Assembly: GCA_023525715.1 (NCBI GenBank)
Contig: CM042010.1
Coordinates: forward strand, 66,927,966 to 66,991,965
Length of the DNA: 64,000 bases
Reading direction: 5' to 3'
DNA from: Cichorium intybus
Lineage: Eukaryota > Streptophyta > Magnoliopsida > Asterales > Asteraceae
The translations under genes and the position numbers were made by a program. Each line of letters begins with the position of its first letter. Position 1 is the stretch's first letter. Shown here in pieces: positions 49,786-62,458 of the stretch. The notes under the pieces are model-generated. The model had not been told where the DNA came from and did not search any database. It saw only the letters and a program-made list of their open reading frames with translations.

Positions 49786-50345
49786 TTTACATCATGTATT
49801 CATTCATTCATTCATGATTATTTTATGAAAATACCTTTATTCATTCATGATTATTTTCTGAAAATACTTGTATTCATTCATGATTTGTTACTGTATTCAT
49901 GATTATTTTCTGAAAATAGTTGTATTCATTCATTATTTGTTCCTGTATTCATTCATTCATGACCATTTGTTCCTGTACTCATTCATTCATGATTATTTTC
50001 TGGAAATACTTGCATTCATTCATGATTTGTTCATGTATTCATTCATCTATACTTGTATTCATTTATGATTATTTTCTGAAAATACTTGTATTCATTCATG
50101 ATTTGTTACTGTATTCATGATTATTTTCTGAAAATACTTGTATTCATTCATGATTTGATCCTGTATTCATTCATTCATGACCATTTGTTCCTGTACTCAT
50201 TCATTCATGATTATTTTCTGGAAATACTTGCATTCATTCATGATTTATTCCTGTATTCATTCATTCCTGACCATTTGTTCATGTATTCATTCATATAGGA
50301 TTTATTTCTAAAAATACATGTATTCATTCATGATTATTTTTGAAA
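49786..50345. repeat. Array of ATTCATTCATGATT motifs in an intron
   Basis: About 25 copies of ATTCATTCATGATTATTTTC-type words, with a longer unit (TTTTCTGAAAATACTTGTAT) repeated several times. It is the reverse complement of the motif in the right half of the MULE. Confidence 0.9.
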
Positions 50346-50903
50346 ATACTTGCATTATTTAGTTTTCTTTAATTAATATACTAATTGTTTTTTGTTTTAT
50401 AGCATCACCAATCATTGCTGATTTTAAGGATTTGAAACTCATTTTTGCGATACTCCTTCTTTAATTAATATACTAATATTGATTAACTTGTATTTATTAA
50501 ATCATAGACACTTAATCATTTATGATTACATACACGTGTGATTAAGTGAAAGACTAACTGTTTGAATTTACTGTTTACCCAGGGCTTGGTGTCATTCATA
50601 ATAGATATGATGATTGATTTTGTATATATGAAAAACAATATTGAAGACAAGATTTCAGTTGCAATCGCGAAGTTCCCAGATAACCCAAAGTTTAATGAAT
50701 TGAAACAAAAATTTAAAACCTTATCTCAACATATGTCATCTGATTCAGAGGCTGAAAATAATGAGGAATTTCCAGATTCCGAAGCTACTTTTTCTGCTCG
50801 TTCTCCCAATACAGAGGCTGCTCAAAATTTAGGAAACTCAGATGGAACTGAACTTTCACAATGGTGGACTGAGCGAGAGACGTTACAAGAGATAGACAAG
50901 ACA

Positions 50904-50908
50904 CTGGC
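50904..50908. other. Target duplication CTGGC (left), non-autonomous LTR element
   Basis: CTGGC directly before TGTAACGACC, repeated at 55355-55359. Confidence 0.97.
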
Positions 50909-52295
50909 TGTAACGACCGTTTTTCAAAAAAAAAAAAAAAGGAAAAAAGAAAAAAAAGTTGTGAATAGTAACTCCGGCGTGAATAGTAACTCCGGCGTGA
51001 ATAGTACTCCGGCGTGAATAGTACCCGAGAAATGAAGTAAGCGCTTACCTCGTGATGACGTCGACGATGATGTCGTGATGACGTCGTGAATAGTGTTTTC
51101 AAGCCCTATAAATAGAGACCTAACTTCTTCATTTTAACTCACAACAAACACCAAACAACCTTACGATATCGAGGAGTGTTCTGGTGAGGAAAATAGGTCG
51201 GGAGGAGTTATGAGCGAGCGGTAGCTGGTAACGAGGTGCTCGGGAAGTGTTGGAAGAGCGGAACAGGAAACGTGCCAAGGCTTTGCGAAAACGCCAATCT
51301 TAAGTGAGTAATCACTATTGTATTTATCTAGTAGTTTATAAGTGTTAAACTATAATATGTAGAGGTCATACTATTCGTAATTCTAAAAATAATACCGAGT
51401 GATTTACTTACGAGGATGGTGTCTAGGCCGATTACTTGGGATCTGGTTGTTGGATTTTCCGAAAGGCTATAATGCTGAAAGGATCATGCCACCCCAACTA
51501 ATCTTCTACCTGGCTATACTTTACTTGATAAATCACGAGGTATCATGTTGGAATTATGGAAGGGTCTAGTGAAGCAACTATGGTATAGTTAAGGAGTAAA
51601 GAGTGATAAATGTCTTACTGTGTTAACAGTTAAAGAGGGAATACGAAGCAAAGATAAACGCTGTAGTCGACTATAATCAGGTGAGTTTCTCACTACATTG
51701 TGTGGACGTTATATGTGCTTTACTGTATTTTGTGTGCTTATAAGATGTTTATAATATGTTGGTGAATTGTACCAAGTTGTGTGTATATACCTTCCTGTTA
51801 TAATTGTATGGGTTGGGTTATGGTGTGTGTGGGGTCGACGTACTGAGTAATATAGAGATACGAGCAAAAGATACTGAACAGATACGTATGACTCGACGTA
51901 CAGGGTATGCGCGGCTCTAAGTGTTGAGAAGGGGAATTAGATTTACTGAGCAGATACGTATAGGAGGTTATATCCAATATACTGGGTAGAGCAGATTATG
52001 TGACGTGTGGTTGTATTTTTCCTGTTAGGGGTAAAGTATGTGTAGCTGATATGCTGTGTAGTTGTTGGAACTCACTAAGCCGTGTGCTTATCCTTTCCCT
52101 TTTAAATTACCATTTCAGGTTGTACAGGTGGAAATGACGGACATGCATGACGGGTACACACTGATGCTGCTTAATTGGGGATTCATGTAGTGAATTGATG
52201 TTTAAAATGATTTTTAAATATCTTCAAAATGTTAATTATTGAATAAATTGATATTTATTTAAATGAAGATGTTTTATTAAAAACCGGGTGTTACA
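50909..52295 (+). repeat. 5' LTR of the non-autonomous element (1,387 bp)
   Basis: Begins with a CAAAAA/GAAAAAA-rich tract, then four GTGAATAGTA(A)CTCCGGC-type units (50960-51025), a TGACGTC pair, a TATA box, and a leader with GGTGAGTTTC splice-donor-like sequence near 51680. Confidence 0.96.
51056..51115 (+). promoter_or_regulatory. LTR promoter: two TGACGTC sites and a TATA box
   Basis: TGACGTC at 51056-51062 and 51079-51085, with related GATGATGTCG between, then TATAAATAG at 51107-51115. TGACG pairs are the core of as-1/TGA-bZIP sites. The start of transcription should lie about 30 bp past the TATA box, near 51140. Confidence 0.72.
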
Positions 52296-52298
52296 AGT

Positions 52299-52311
52299 TG
52301 GTATCAGAGCC
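52299..52311 (+). other. Primer binding site (tRNA-Met type), non-autonomous element
   Basis: TGGTATCAGAGCC three bases after the LTR end. Confidence 0.92.
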
Positions 52312-53972
52312 TAGGCTTGAGTGAATCAGACTCACTTGATGGGTTTTGATCTCAAGCTTGAGACTTAAAAGTTTCTTTGGAAAATATTTTTACAAGAAAT
52401 TATAAGTTGTTTTTCGAGTATGGGGTTAAATGAATGTTGTTGCAAAGACGCAGTGTGTACCGTCAGCCGACGTCAGTGGGGAAAAGGTTAAGTGCTTAGT
52501 CTTTGTTGCTATTTCTGTAATATATGTGTGCTTAAATGCCATTAAAGTGTAGGCAGTAGGAACTAAATAGTCCTAGAATTTTTGAGTTGGCCAAGTTGCA
52601 TGTTCCTTGATAAGTGATATCCATAAGGTAAATCCTTTTATGTGAAAGATTTTCTATGACTATGTTCGTAAAACAACCTGGGGTATAGGTGGTAAAATTA
52701 TCGTGAGAAGTGAATTGGGGACTTCTGGACAAGTTCTGAAACGAACGAGGGTAGGTGTGGAAGATAGTAGTAGAGCTCCTACTATTGAAAACACAGGATC
52801 CGCGTTCGAATCAGGAGTTGGTCGTAAGGAATCCAATATACTGAAGGTATAACTAATTGGTGTATAGGCTGATAAACTGTATTTGTCCATTCTATTGGTT
52901 GGCAATCATAGAGTTTATTGGGATCAATTAGGACGCTGGAGATTGAGAATCTAGTGACGTTTCATTTCTTAATAATTAAGTAATGAACAGTTGATGTGAC
53001 TATAGTAGATGAGCTGTGCAAAAGTGACACGTTAAGTAACCCGTAGGCAAGTAACCGTGGATAAACTGTGTCGGTAGCTGGTTGAATATCTAGTTGATAT
53101 TAGCTGTGCGGACGAATACATGAGTATTAAGTGGTGACAACCATGGATATGGTATCATATTGTGGGTGGAAATTTTGTAGTTGTATGTGGAGGCTGAGCT
53201 GATATGAGGATTCTTGGTGTCATATGGTTGATTGTAGAGCTGTGCAGTCGTATGTGTGTTAGCTGTTAAGCCTTTAGAGCGAAAAGCTGTTTATTCTATG
53301 GGGCCACTTATACTTGTAGTTGGGACCACTTATTAGGTGGGGCTACTTGTACTTGTGGTTGGGACCACTTATGCTATGGGGCTACTTGTACTTGTGGTTG
53401 GGACCACTTATTCCGTGGGGCCACTGGTAACTTGTAGTTGAGACCATTTATTCTGGGGGTTAATAGTACTTGTGGTTGTGACCACTTATTTAGTGGGGCC
53501 ACATTTGGTAAGACCACATATGTGTTGTGGATCTTATGAGTAGTAATTCTGGTGGGACCACATATGTGTTGTGGATCTTATGAACAGTAATTCTGGTGGG
53601 ACCACATACAAGTGTTGTGATGGCTTTATTGGCTGGCAGTTCTAACACACATACAGTTGGGTGTTTGGTGAATAGCTGAGCTGTTGAAGTTGTGAAGAGT
53701 AGGGGTTGTGATATGATGTGGTGAACATGTGACTATACGATGCATAACAAGTACCTTGCATCCATGATGTCAGTATTGTGAGTATATGAGATTACGTAAC
53801 GAGTACTTATTAGTCTAAATAGGTTGGCCTAGTTGATTAGAGGTGGTTAATGTGCCAGTATTGTAATACCCTTTGAGTTTACTAATACAACCGTATTGTG
53901 TTGAAATAGGGAATGATTGAGTGGAAGAATAAACGTATGTCAACGCTGGAGATTCCGGGGACGGAATCTTAT
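52312..53972 (+). other. Gene-free interior of the non-autonomous element
   Basis: 1.66 kb with many stops in all frames and no gypsy domain. It contains the 40-50-bp repeat block at 53300-53615. Confidence 0.8.
53300..53615 (+). repeat. Tandem repeats of ACTTGTGGTTGGGACCACTT type
   Basis: Five or six units of about 45-50 bp built around TACTTGTGGTTGGGACCACT. Two copies of a related unit follow (GGTGGGACCACATATGTGTT, then GTGGATCTTATGA). Each has a GTGG..CCAC self-complementary core. Confidence 0.85.
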
Positions 53973-53987
53973 AAAGGGGGGAGAACT
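53973..53987 (+). other. Polypurine tract, non-autonomous element
   Basis: AAAGGGGGGAGAACT directly before the TGTAACGACC start of the 3' LTR. Confidence 0.88.
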
Positions 53988-55354
53988 TGTAACGACCGTT
54001 TTTCAAAAAAAAACAAAAAAAAAGAAAAAAAAACGTTGTGAATAGTAACTCCGGCGTGAATAGTACTCCGGCGTGAATAGTACTCGAGAAATGAAGTAAG
54101 CGCTTATCTCGTGATGACGTCGACGATGATGTCGTGATGACGTCGTGAATAGTGTTTTCAAGCCCTATAAATAGAGACATAACTTCTTCATTTCAACCCA
54201 CAACAAACACCAAACAACCTTACGATATCGAGGAGTGTTCTGGTGAGGAAAATAGGTCGGGAGGAGTTAGGAGCGAGCGGTAGCTGGTAACGAGGTGCTC
54301 GGGAAGTGTTGGAAGAGCGGAACGGGAAACGTGCCAAGGCTTTGCGAAAACGCCAATCTTAAGTGAGTAATCACTATTGTATTTCTCTAGTAGTTTATAA
54401 GTGTTAAACTATAATATGTAGAGGTCATACTATTCGTAATTCTACAAATAATACCGAGTGATTTACTTACGAGGATGGTGTCTAGGCCGATTACTTGGGA
54501 TCTGGTTGTTGGATTTTCCGAAAGGCTAAAATGCTGAAAGGATCCTGCCACCCCAACTAATCTTCTACCTGGCTATCCTTTACTTGATAAATCACGAGGT
54601 ATCATGTTGGAATTATGGAAGGGTCTAGTGAAGCAACTATGGTATAGTTAAGGAGTAAAGAGTGATAAATGTCTTACTGTGTTAACAGTTAAAGAGGGAA
54701 TACGAAGCAAAGATAAACGATGTAGTCGACTATAATCAGGTGAGTTTCTCACTACATTGTATGGACGTTATATGTGCTTTACTGTATTTTGTGTGCTTAT
54801 AAGATGTTTATAATATGTTGGTGAATTGTACCAAGTTGTGTGTATATACCTTCATGTTATAATTGTATGGGTTGGGTTATGGTGTGTGTGGGGTCGACGT
54901 ACTGAGTAATATAGAGATACGAGCAAAAGATACTGAGCAGATACGCATGACTCGACGTACAGGGTATGCGCGGCTCTAAGTGTTGAGAAGGGGAATTAGA
55001 TTTACTGAGCAGATACGTATAGGAGGTTATATCCAATATACTGGGTAGAGCAGATTATGTGACGTGTGGTTGTATTTTTCCTGTTAGGGGTAAAGTATGT
55101 GTAGCTGATATGCTGTGTAGTTGTTGGAACTCACTAAGCCGTGTGCTTATCCTTTCCCTTTTAAATTACCATTCCAGGTTGTACAGGTGGAAATGACGGA
55201 CAGGCATGACGGGTACACACTGATGCTGCTTAATTGGGGATTCATGTAGTGAATTGATGTTTAAAATGATTTTTAAATATATTCAAAATGTTAATTATTG
55301 AATAAATTGATATTTATTTAAATGAAGATGTTTTATTAAAAACCGGGTGTTACA
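53988..55354 (+). repeat. 3' LTR of the non-autonomous element (1,367 bp)
   Basis: Aligns end to end with the 5' LTR. It has one GTGAATAGTAACTCCGGC unit fewer and carries the same TGACGTC pair (54115-54121, 54138-54144) and TATA box (54166-54174). Confidence 0.96.
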
Positions 55355-57598
55355 CTGGCCCTTGTGAAATCAAACCAAAAAACTTTTGAAAATACACCCC
55401 TAAATGAATTTTCTTTGGATTGACGCAAGAATTCCATGATACAATTAACGAGACTATGAGAAAAATGGCAGGCCACACAATAACACCAACTATCCCATGC
55501 CCGGTCCCAATCTCATCACGTCAATCTCTTCCAGATGCACCTTTTGGCAACGAAAGGATCAAAAGGAATGTCTCGAAACCACTCACCTGTCGATCACCGT
55601 ATGTTATTCGTACTGTTGACATCCAAAAAGTATTGTCTACAAACGAAAAACACGTATCTGATTGGATTTTTTTTCGTTATTAGGCGATCCAAGGTATAAT
55701 ATTCACTCATATTCATCAATGTTTGGGCTATTTTTTGTACACAACCCTAATTCATGCATATCTGCTGCTCAATTTTGTCGTTTTTCCTTAACTCATATGC
55801 TGTTTTTTATAATCTAACTAATGTGGCTGTTTTATATTCACAGTGATGTTGTATTTTCTGGGCTGGGTGAGATTTCCGCACAACGGTACCATATGGAGAG
55901 TTTTTTTTTTGTAAACTGTGAACTCTTTGATCATGTGCTGGATATTTGGGTTAATTTGTTGAATTTGAACGAGGACACGCGTGCACCACATTCTCCATGG
56001 AGAATATTTTGCAAAACCACGTTAACAGTAAGTATCACTCCAAATAACTTAGCAGATAGTAGTCAATTATATGTTTTTACTTTTATAGTATAAGAATTGT
56101 TATCTAACATATATTTTGTTCATGTGAATATAACAAAATTTGTATCTAGAGAATCCGGCCCTGACAGAAGTTACACGGAAACAATTGTTTTTAAACAACC
56201 TGGTTCAATGCATAGAAGATTATGATGAATCTCTTAGGTCAATCCCGTTGGTAAGAGTTTCATATTAAAAACACTAGCCGTATGCATTCATGATTATACA
56301 TAATTTTTTCTGATTAATTATCACATCATTCATGATTAGGACTACTACTAACCCTATCCATACATGATTATCACAATTTAATACCCCGTTTTTCATTATT
56401 GATTATTACAAGTCACTACCCATTGTTCATTCATGATTATTATTGTAACTACCAATACTCATTGTTATTACTTTACTTCCCGTATTGATTCATGATTATA
56501 CATGTACATTCGTCATTTGTTCCTTTATACACTACTACATCATTCATGATTGTTTCTGGAAATTACCGTATTCATTCATGATGACCATTTGTTCCTATAC
56601 TCATTCATTCAAGATTATTTTCTGAAAATACTTGTATTCATTCATTCAATCATGATTATTTTCTGAAAATACTTGTATTCATTCATGATTTGTTCCTGTA
56701 TTCATTCATTCATGACCATTTGTTCTTGTACTCATTCATTCATGATTATTTTCTGGAAATACTTGCATTCATTCATGATTTGTTCCTGTATTCATGCATA
56801 TTCACCATTTGTTACTTTATACAATACAACATAATTCATGATTATTCATATTCATTCATGATTTTATGCATGTATATTCACCATTTGTTACTCTATATAA
56901 TTTTACTTCATTTTTTTTATTATAAATGCATATTCATTACCCAGTACTATCTTAATTTGTTTTCCCCTAAAACTTTAACAGTTGTTACTACCCGTTGTTC
57001 GTTCACATTATATTTTCTTGTTTGCTCTCGATTTAAAGACTCCATCCTTTGTTATCATTGACAATCTTGCAGTTGAAGCGACAATCTCTGAAAGATACGG
57101 TCAATTGCCAAAGATTGTTGTAAGTTTCTACAAACAAAACATTTTTGCATTTAAAATAAATTTCTGTACATATTGTAACATAATCAATCATTTATGCTTA
57201 CAAATTGAATTTTTCTCATCATACTTGTCTTCTGTATCACATCCAATGGCTGACCAATTTGCTACCCTAGAACCATATACACTCGAGATGGAATGGCGTA
57301 CCGTGAACAACTTCGTTGGCTATGGTATTTTCACAATGCGTCACATGGAAACGTATATGGGTTCAAACATCAAAGATTTCAAATCAGGCTTCAAGCAGGA
57401 ACACAATGGTTAGCAGTTACAATTGGATAGACTAAGGTCCAAGTATTTGACCAAAATCTTAACGGCCGAAGCTAATACGCTACAAAGCAAATTCTTCAAG
57501 AAGCAGCTCAATACCACAAGATTCCTGCAAAACGTCGTGAAGAAATAAAGTCGGAAGCAGCTCGGAAAATTCACAGTAGGCTTAGTCACTTTTCCTAG
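55355..57598 (+). pseudogene. VANC/ULP1-type MULE gene, 3' half (C48 peptidase fold)
   Basis: Resumes the exon cut at 50908 after the CTGGC duplication. A frame change lies near 55420, then a proline-rich linker, RSPYVIRTVDIQKVL, and further exons: about 55842-56030 (YHMESFFFV, VLDIWVNLLNL), about 56150-56251, 56982-57119 and about 57230-57598. The last two form the core of a C48 (ULP1) cysteine peptidase, the family that cleaves SUMO-like tails. The catalytic His (57006-57008, RSHYIFLF) and Asp (57060-57062, IIDN) are present. The usual cysteine before GxF is Tyr (TAT at 57321-57323, GYGIFTMRHMETY). A 3' helical tail with another frame change ends at TAG 57596-57598. So the copy cannot be a peptidase even if repaired elsewhere. 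Confidence 0.8.
56280..56920. repeat. Array of ATTCATTCATGATT motifs in an intron
   Basis: Same words and longer units (TTTTCTGAAAATACTTGTAT) as the array at 49786-50345, in the same orientation. Confidence 0.9.
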
Positions 57599-58956
57599 TT
57601 TTAGACTATGTGTTCAGTTGGTTTTTTGTTATTATGGTTAGAAACAACTGGTTTTGCATATAATATCGTGCTTAAGTTTTTTTGATGTAAACATAATATT
57701 CTTATAACATATTAGTGTTAGTATTTCAATATTTTGTTAACCATAAATTTGGCTATCCATCATGCATGATTCTTAACTGAAGTAGCAACCTTGCAATATT
57801 TCTTTATTTTTTCAAATATAATATGTTTCATAAATCATGCATGCTGAAAAACAGAAGTTGTAATCATGCATGAATGAAAACAGAAACTCCTATATATATT
57901 TAACATAATCATGCATGATTGGTAACATAAACTCCTACATAATCATGCATGAATGAAAACAGAAACTCCTATATATATTTAACATAATCATGCATGATTG
58001 GCAACAGAAACACCTACATAAACATGCATGAATGAAAACATAAACTCCTATATATATTTAATATAATGATGCATGAATAACAACTAACCATTTAAACTTA
58101 ATTTGTAACAGAAACCCTTAAAATATAGACTTTTTTTCATAAATTACCATAATCATACAAACAGAATTTGTAATCATGCATGAATGAAAACAATTTTTGT
58201 TTTTAAAATCATACAAACAGAATTTGTAATCATGCATGAATGAAAACAGAAACTCCTATATATATTTAACATAATCATGTATGATTGGCAACAGAATCTC
58301 CTACATAAACATGCATGAATAACAACTAACCATTTAAACTAAATTTGTAACAGAAACCTTTAAAATATAGCCTTTTTTCAGAAATTACCATAATCATGCA
58401 TGAATGAAAACATAAACTCCTATATATATATTTAACATAATCATGCATGATTGGAGGCTAAAATGAACAAATTGACAAAATGAACAAATTGACAAACAAA
58501 AACCCTTAGAATATAGACTTTTTACAGAAATTACCATGGATTAATATGAACAACTTGACAAACAAAAACCCTTATAATCATGCATGAATGAAAACACAAT
58601 CATGCATGAATGAAAACAGAAACTCCTATATATATTCATGCATGATTAACACAACAAAATTATACATATATTCACCATAATCATGCATGAATACAAACAA
58701 TTTTTGTTTTTTAAATCATACATGGATGCATCTGTCAACAAACATAATCGTGTATTATTGAACACACATTCTCACACATTTCAAAGAACAAACATAATCA
58801 TGCCTATGTAAAACACAATCATGCATGATAGTAAACACATTCTCAAATATAATCCTAAACACACCCAAACTGAAGCAAAAAAAACGTGTACACAGTACGT
58901 GGTTCTTTCGAGTTTGTTTCTATATAAATGACTAGCCCAATAAAACTAGGAACATA
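57599..58956. repeat. Spacer between convergent MULE genes, filled with CATGCATG motif array
   Basis: From about 57760 to 58840, roughly 25 copies of AATCATGCATGAATGA or AATCATGCATGATT, many within a ~45-60 bp unit that ends CAGAAACTCCTATATATATT. AATCATGCATGATT is a perfect palindrome, and CATGCATG equals the RY element bound by plant B3 factors. Both genes end on either side of this block. Confidence 0.9.
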
Positions 58957-60659
58957 ATCACTCTTCATTTTCTTGTTCGGCTTCGTCCCGTGCAATCCGT
59001 TCTTTGCAAGTTCGCCAATTGTGTCCAGCATATTTGTTACACCCCATGCAGAGCCTTGTTTTTGCTTTAGAAACAAACCTTTTCTCACTTGCACCAATCA
59101 TCCTTTTTTTTTGTACCGCAACCTTTGTTCCTAATTGTTTTTGGAACATGGATCTTTATGTTCTTAGGCATAGTCACACCCAACAGATTCAATACTTCTG
59201 TTTGATATGTTTCCTTATTATCAATCTCATTGGAGTATTCATTTTCGAATTTTTTCTTCATCTCTCTAGTCATTTGTAGAAATAAATCTAGCTTCTCCTT
59301 ACTAGATTTTACCAGATCCATGCAAATATCTATGTTTTGAAACGCTTCAGTCAGTTTCTTCATAGTTTCATCTCCTGAAACCAAACACCCATGTTTACTC
59401 AACAGCAAATAATTATCAATTACATTTTTCTGCCATCTTTTTAGTATATAAGGTTCTGGTATCTTTTGCATGCCATTGTTTTTCAACACTGCAAAACCGT
59501 GTCGACACAGTATACCCATTCTTGTGAAGTATTCACATGAACATTTAACCTCTTTATCGCTAAGGTTCATTTCAACCTATAAAATAATCATTTATCAATA
59601 AACATCATTAGTGAATAAAGACAAAATTATTAAGTACACAACCTAACCTTGAATTTCGTTTTCATTTGTTTAGCTTTATCCAAATGCCTAATCATTATCA
59701 CTTTCCAACCATCCACCATTTCGAAACTCTCAAACGAACAATTCCATGTTCCTTTGTGTATTTCTTTCTGAACTTCTAGGAATAACTCCTTCGTATATAC
59801 CTCAGCCGCATCTTTCTCTAAACCAGTAGACATCTTAAGAACATGGGTTGCATTCTTTGTTCCATCCTCTCTCAAATGTTGATTGTGATGTTTTTTTTCA
59901 ATCGTCGTATCGTAGTTTATCATAAATATATTAGAAAATTCCCGTGATGTGCAAATTTATTAAAATAAAGAATTCGCGCTTTCTGATCTGGACGTGGTCT
60001 TCATCAACCCATTCATTGGAACATCCTTGAAATAAGCCGGTATCCAGTATGCTCTATTTTCGTACATGTCCTTAAACTACCTTGTGTCATGCAGTTTGAA
60101 CTCCTTTATTAAATGTTTCCATTCCTTTTCAAACGCTTCAGGCGCTATTAACCCGTTCCAAACAAGTTTGTTGATCCATTTTCTAAAATCTGTTTTCTTA
60201 AGAAAATATTTCGAGACCTATAATACATATAATCAGCACACAATCATCAACGAATACACATTATTTACACTAAATTGAACTATAAACTACACACATTGTC
60301 CTGTACTTTCTTCATGATGTGCCACATACACCATCTATGTTTTGATTGTGGCAGGATAGCTTCAACAGCTTGTTTGACAGCTGGATCTTGGTCTGTTAAC
60401 ACTAATGCCGGCGCTTTATCATGAGCTCGTAGAAATGCTTGTAGAAACCATTTGTATGACTCTATAGTCTAGTTGCTTAAAAGGCCGGCGCCTATTGTGA
60501 TCGATTGTTTGTGATTGTCTATCGCTGTGAAAGGAACAAATATCATCGCATATCTGATACAATCAAGTCACGACTTTTAGTTATATAATTTAAATCATTA
60601 ATATTTGTACATTGAAAAATCAATATAAAATACACATATTTTGAATTACGGATCAGAAT

Positions 60660-61520
<861 letters not shown>

Positions 61521-62458
61521 TAATCTAATATTGCAACAAAATATATTACTTGTTTGTTCTGAACGTTGCATCGAATGAGATTACATCTCCAAACTCCTTG
61601 TAGTTCACTTTATCTGTCGCATCTGCCCAGAACATCGAGTGTAACACACTATCAACACATTTGTACTCAAATGTGTAGTTATTTAAGTTCTCCTTTCTCA
61701 TGTTCATTTTATCAACCAACATCTGCGCATCTCTATCTCCTATAATGTTGCCCATTTTCCTTCTATAATTCTTGTAATCTGACACGTTAGGGCCTACATT
61801 ATCATATCTACCTTTTAAACAAACTTGCAATCCATGGGCTCTAGTTGGACCAATTTTTGTTTTACAGCTTCCAACTAAAAATACCTTGTCGTTATAACGC
61901 ATCTTCCTTGATTTTTTTGAATTCCGCCAATCCCCTTCAGTAACTAGTGGGTGGTTATGCAATTCCTCAAATGCTTCGATCATGAATTCAGTTGTTCTTA
62001 TGTTTTTCCGCTTAAACTTTATAAGGGCTTTACAATTAGTTTTTATAAAGTTTGAGTTTCTTTTCTTCCTACCACTTCCTTTAGAATCCAAACTGTCTAC
62101 CGATCTGTCATGTATTTTTTCGAATCGGTTGCACACTATCCACTTTGACTTGAGTGAATCATCCCCGAATCGTTTCGATGAGTATAACCTTGTATCAAAT
62201 CCTGCCTTCTCCGCATATTTATAATACATATTAACTGCATCTTGAAATGATTTCAAACTAGCATCTTTATTAGGCATAAACTCAATTGGTACAATTGGTT
62301 TCCATAACTTTGTTTTCCCACTAGGAGAGTCCATAATGCTACTTTCATATGATTCTTTTTTTGACTCATCTCCATCAACACCTGTATCATTGAAAATTGA
62401 ATACATTTGTATAGAAACTATTTTTATAATTTATGCCTTCATAATCATACATGAAATA

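Larger units (their letters stand above)
48218..50908 (+). pseudogene. VANC/ULP1-type MULE gene, 5' half (DUF1985-like region)
   Basis: Exons: 48218-48350 (MKKTRFSKF..., donor CAGGTAATC), 48437-49047, 49157-about 49514, about 49604-49778, and about 50584-50908. A basic, Lys/Arg-rich region leads to a DUF1985-like block: LRDLLDITVDGIASHIGFY, then REVVHHLLGLPLG and LDLMFCVNILVLIC. LYLEGLRFDGVDVEG and an acidic, Ser-rich helical stretch follow. Such blocks commonly precede C48 peptidases in plant MULE-borne genes. Damage: a frame change at about 48590 (TAA at 48592-48594), stops at 48696-48698 and 48861-48863, and unresolved exon joining near 49515-49604. At 50908 a non-autonomous LTR element interrupts the exon. 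The intron 49048-49156 is unusual: it is flanked by 24-bp direct repeats. The function of intact relatives in anti-silencing is inferred, not shown here. Confidence 0.7.
50909..55354 (+). mobile_element. Non-autonomous family-B LTR element without genes (4.45 kb)
   Basis: Two LTRs (50909-52295 and 53988-55354) frame a 1.69-kb interior with a tRNA-Met primer site and a polypurine tract but no gag or pol. A perfect CTGGC target duplication lies in an exon of the MULE gene. By eye the LTRs differ at about 20 positions (roughly 1.5%), so insertion is comparable in age to the Tekay copy. Ends are TGTAACGACC and CCGGGTGTTACA. It must use proteins from another gypsy element. Confidence 0.96.

Noticed and set aside
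49868..50298. Overlapping Tyr/Phe/His-rich frames
   Set aside because: Translations of the ATTCATTCATGATT intron array.
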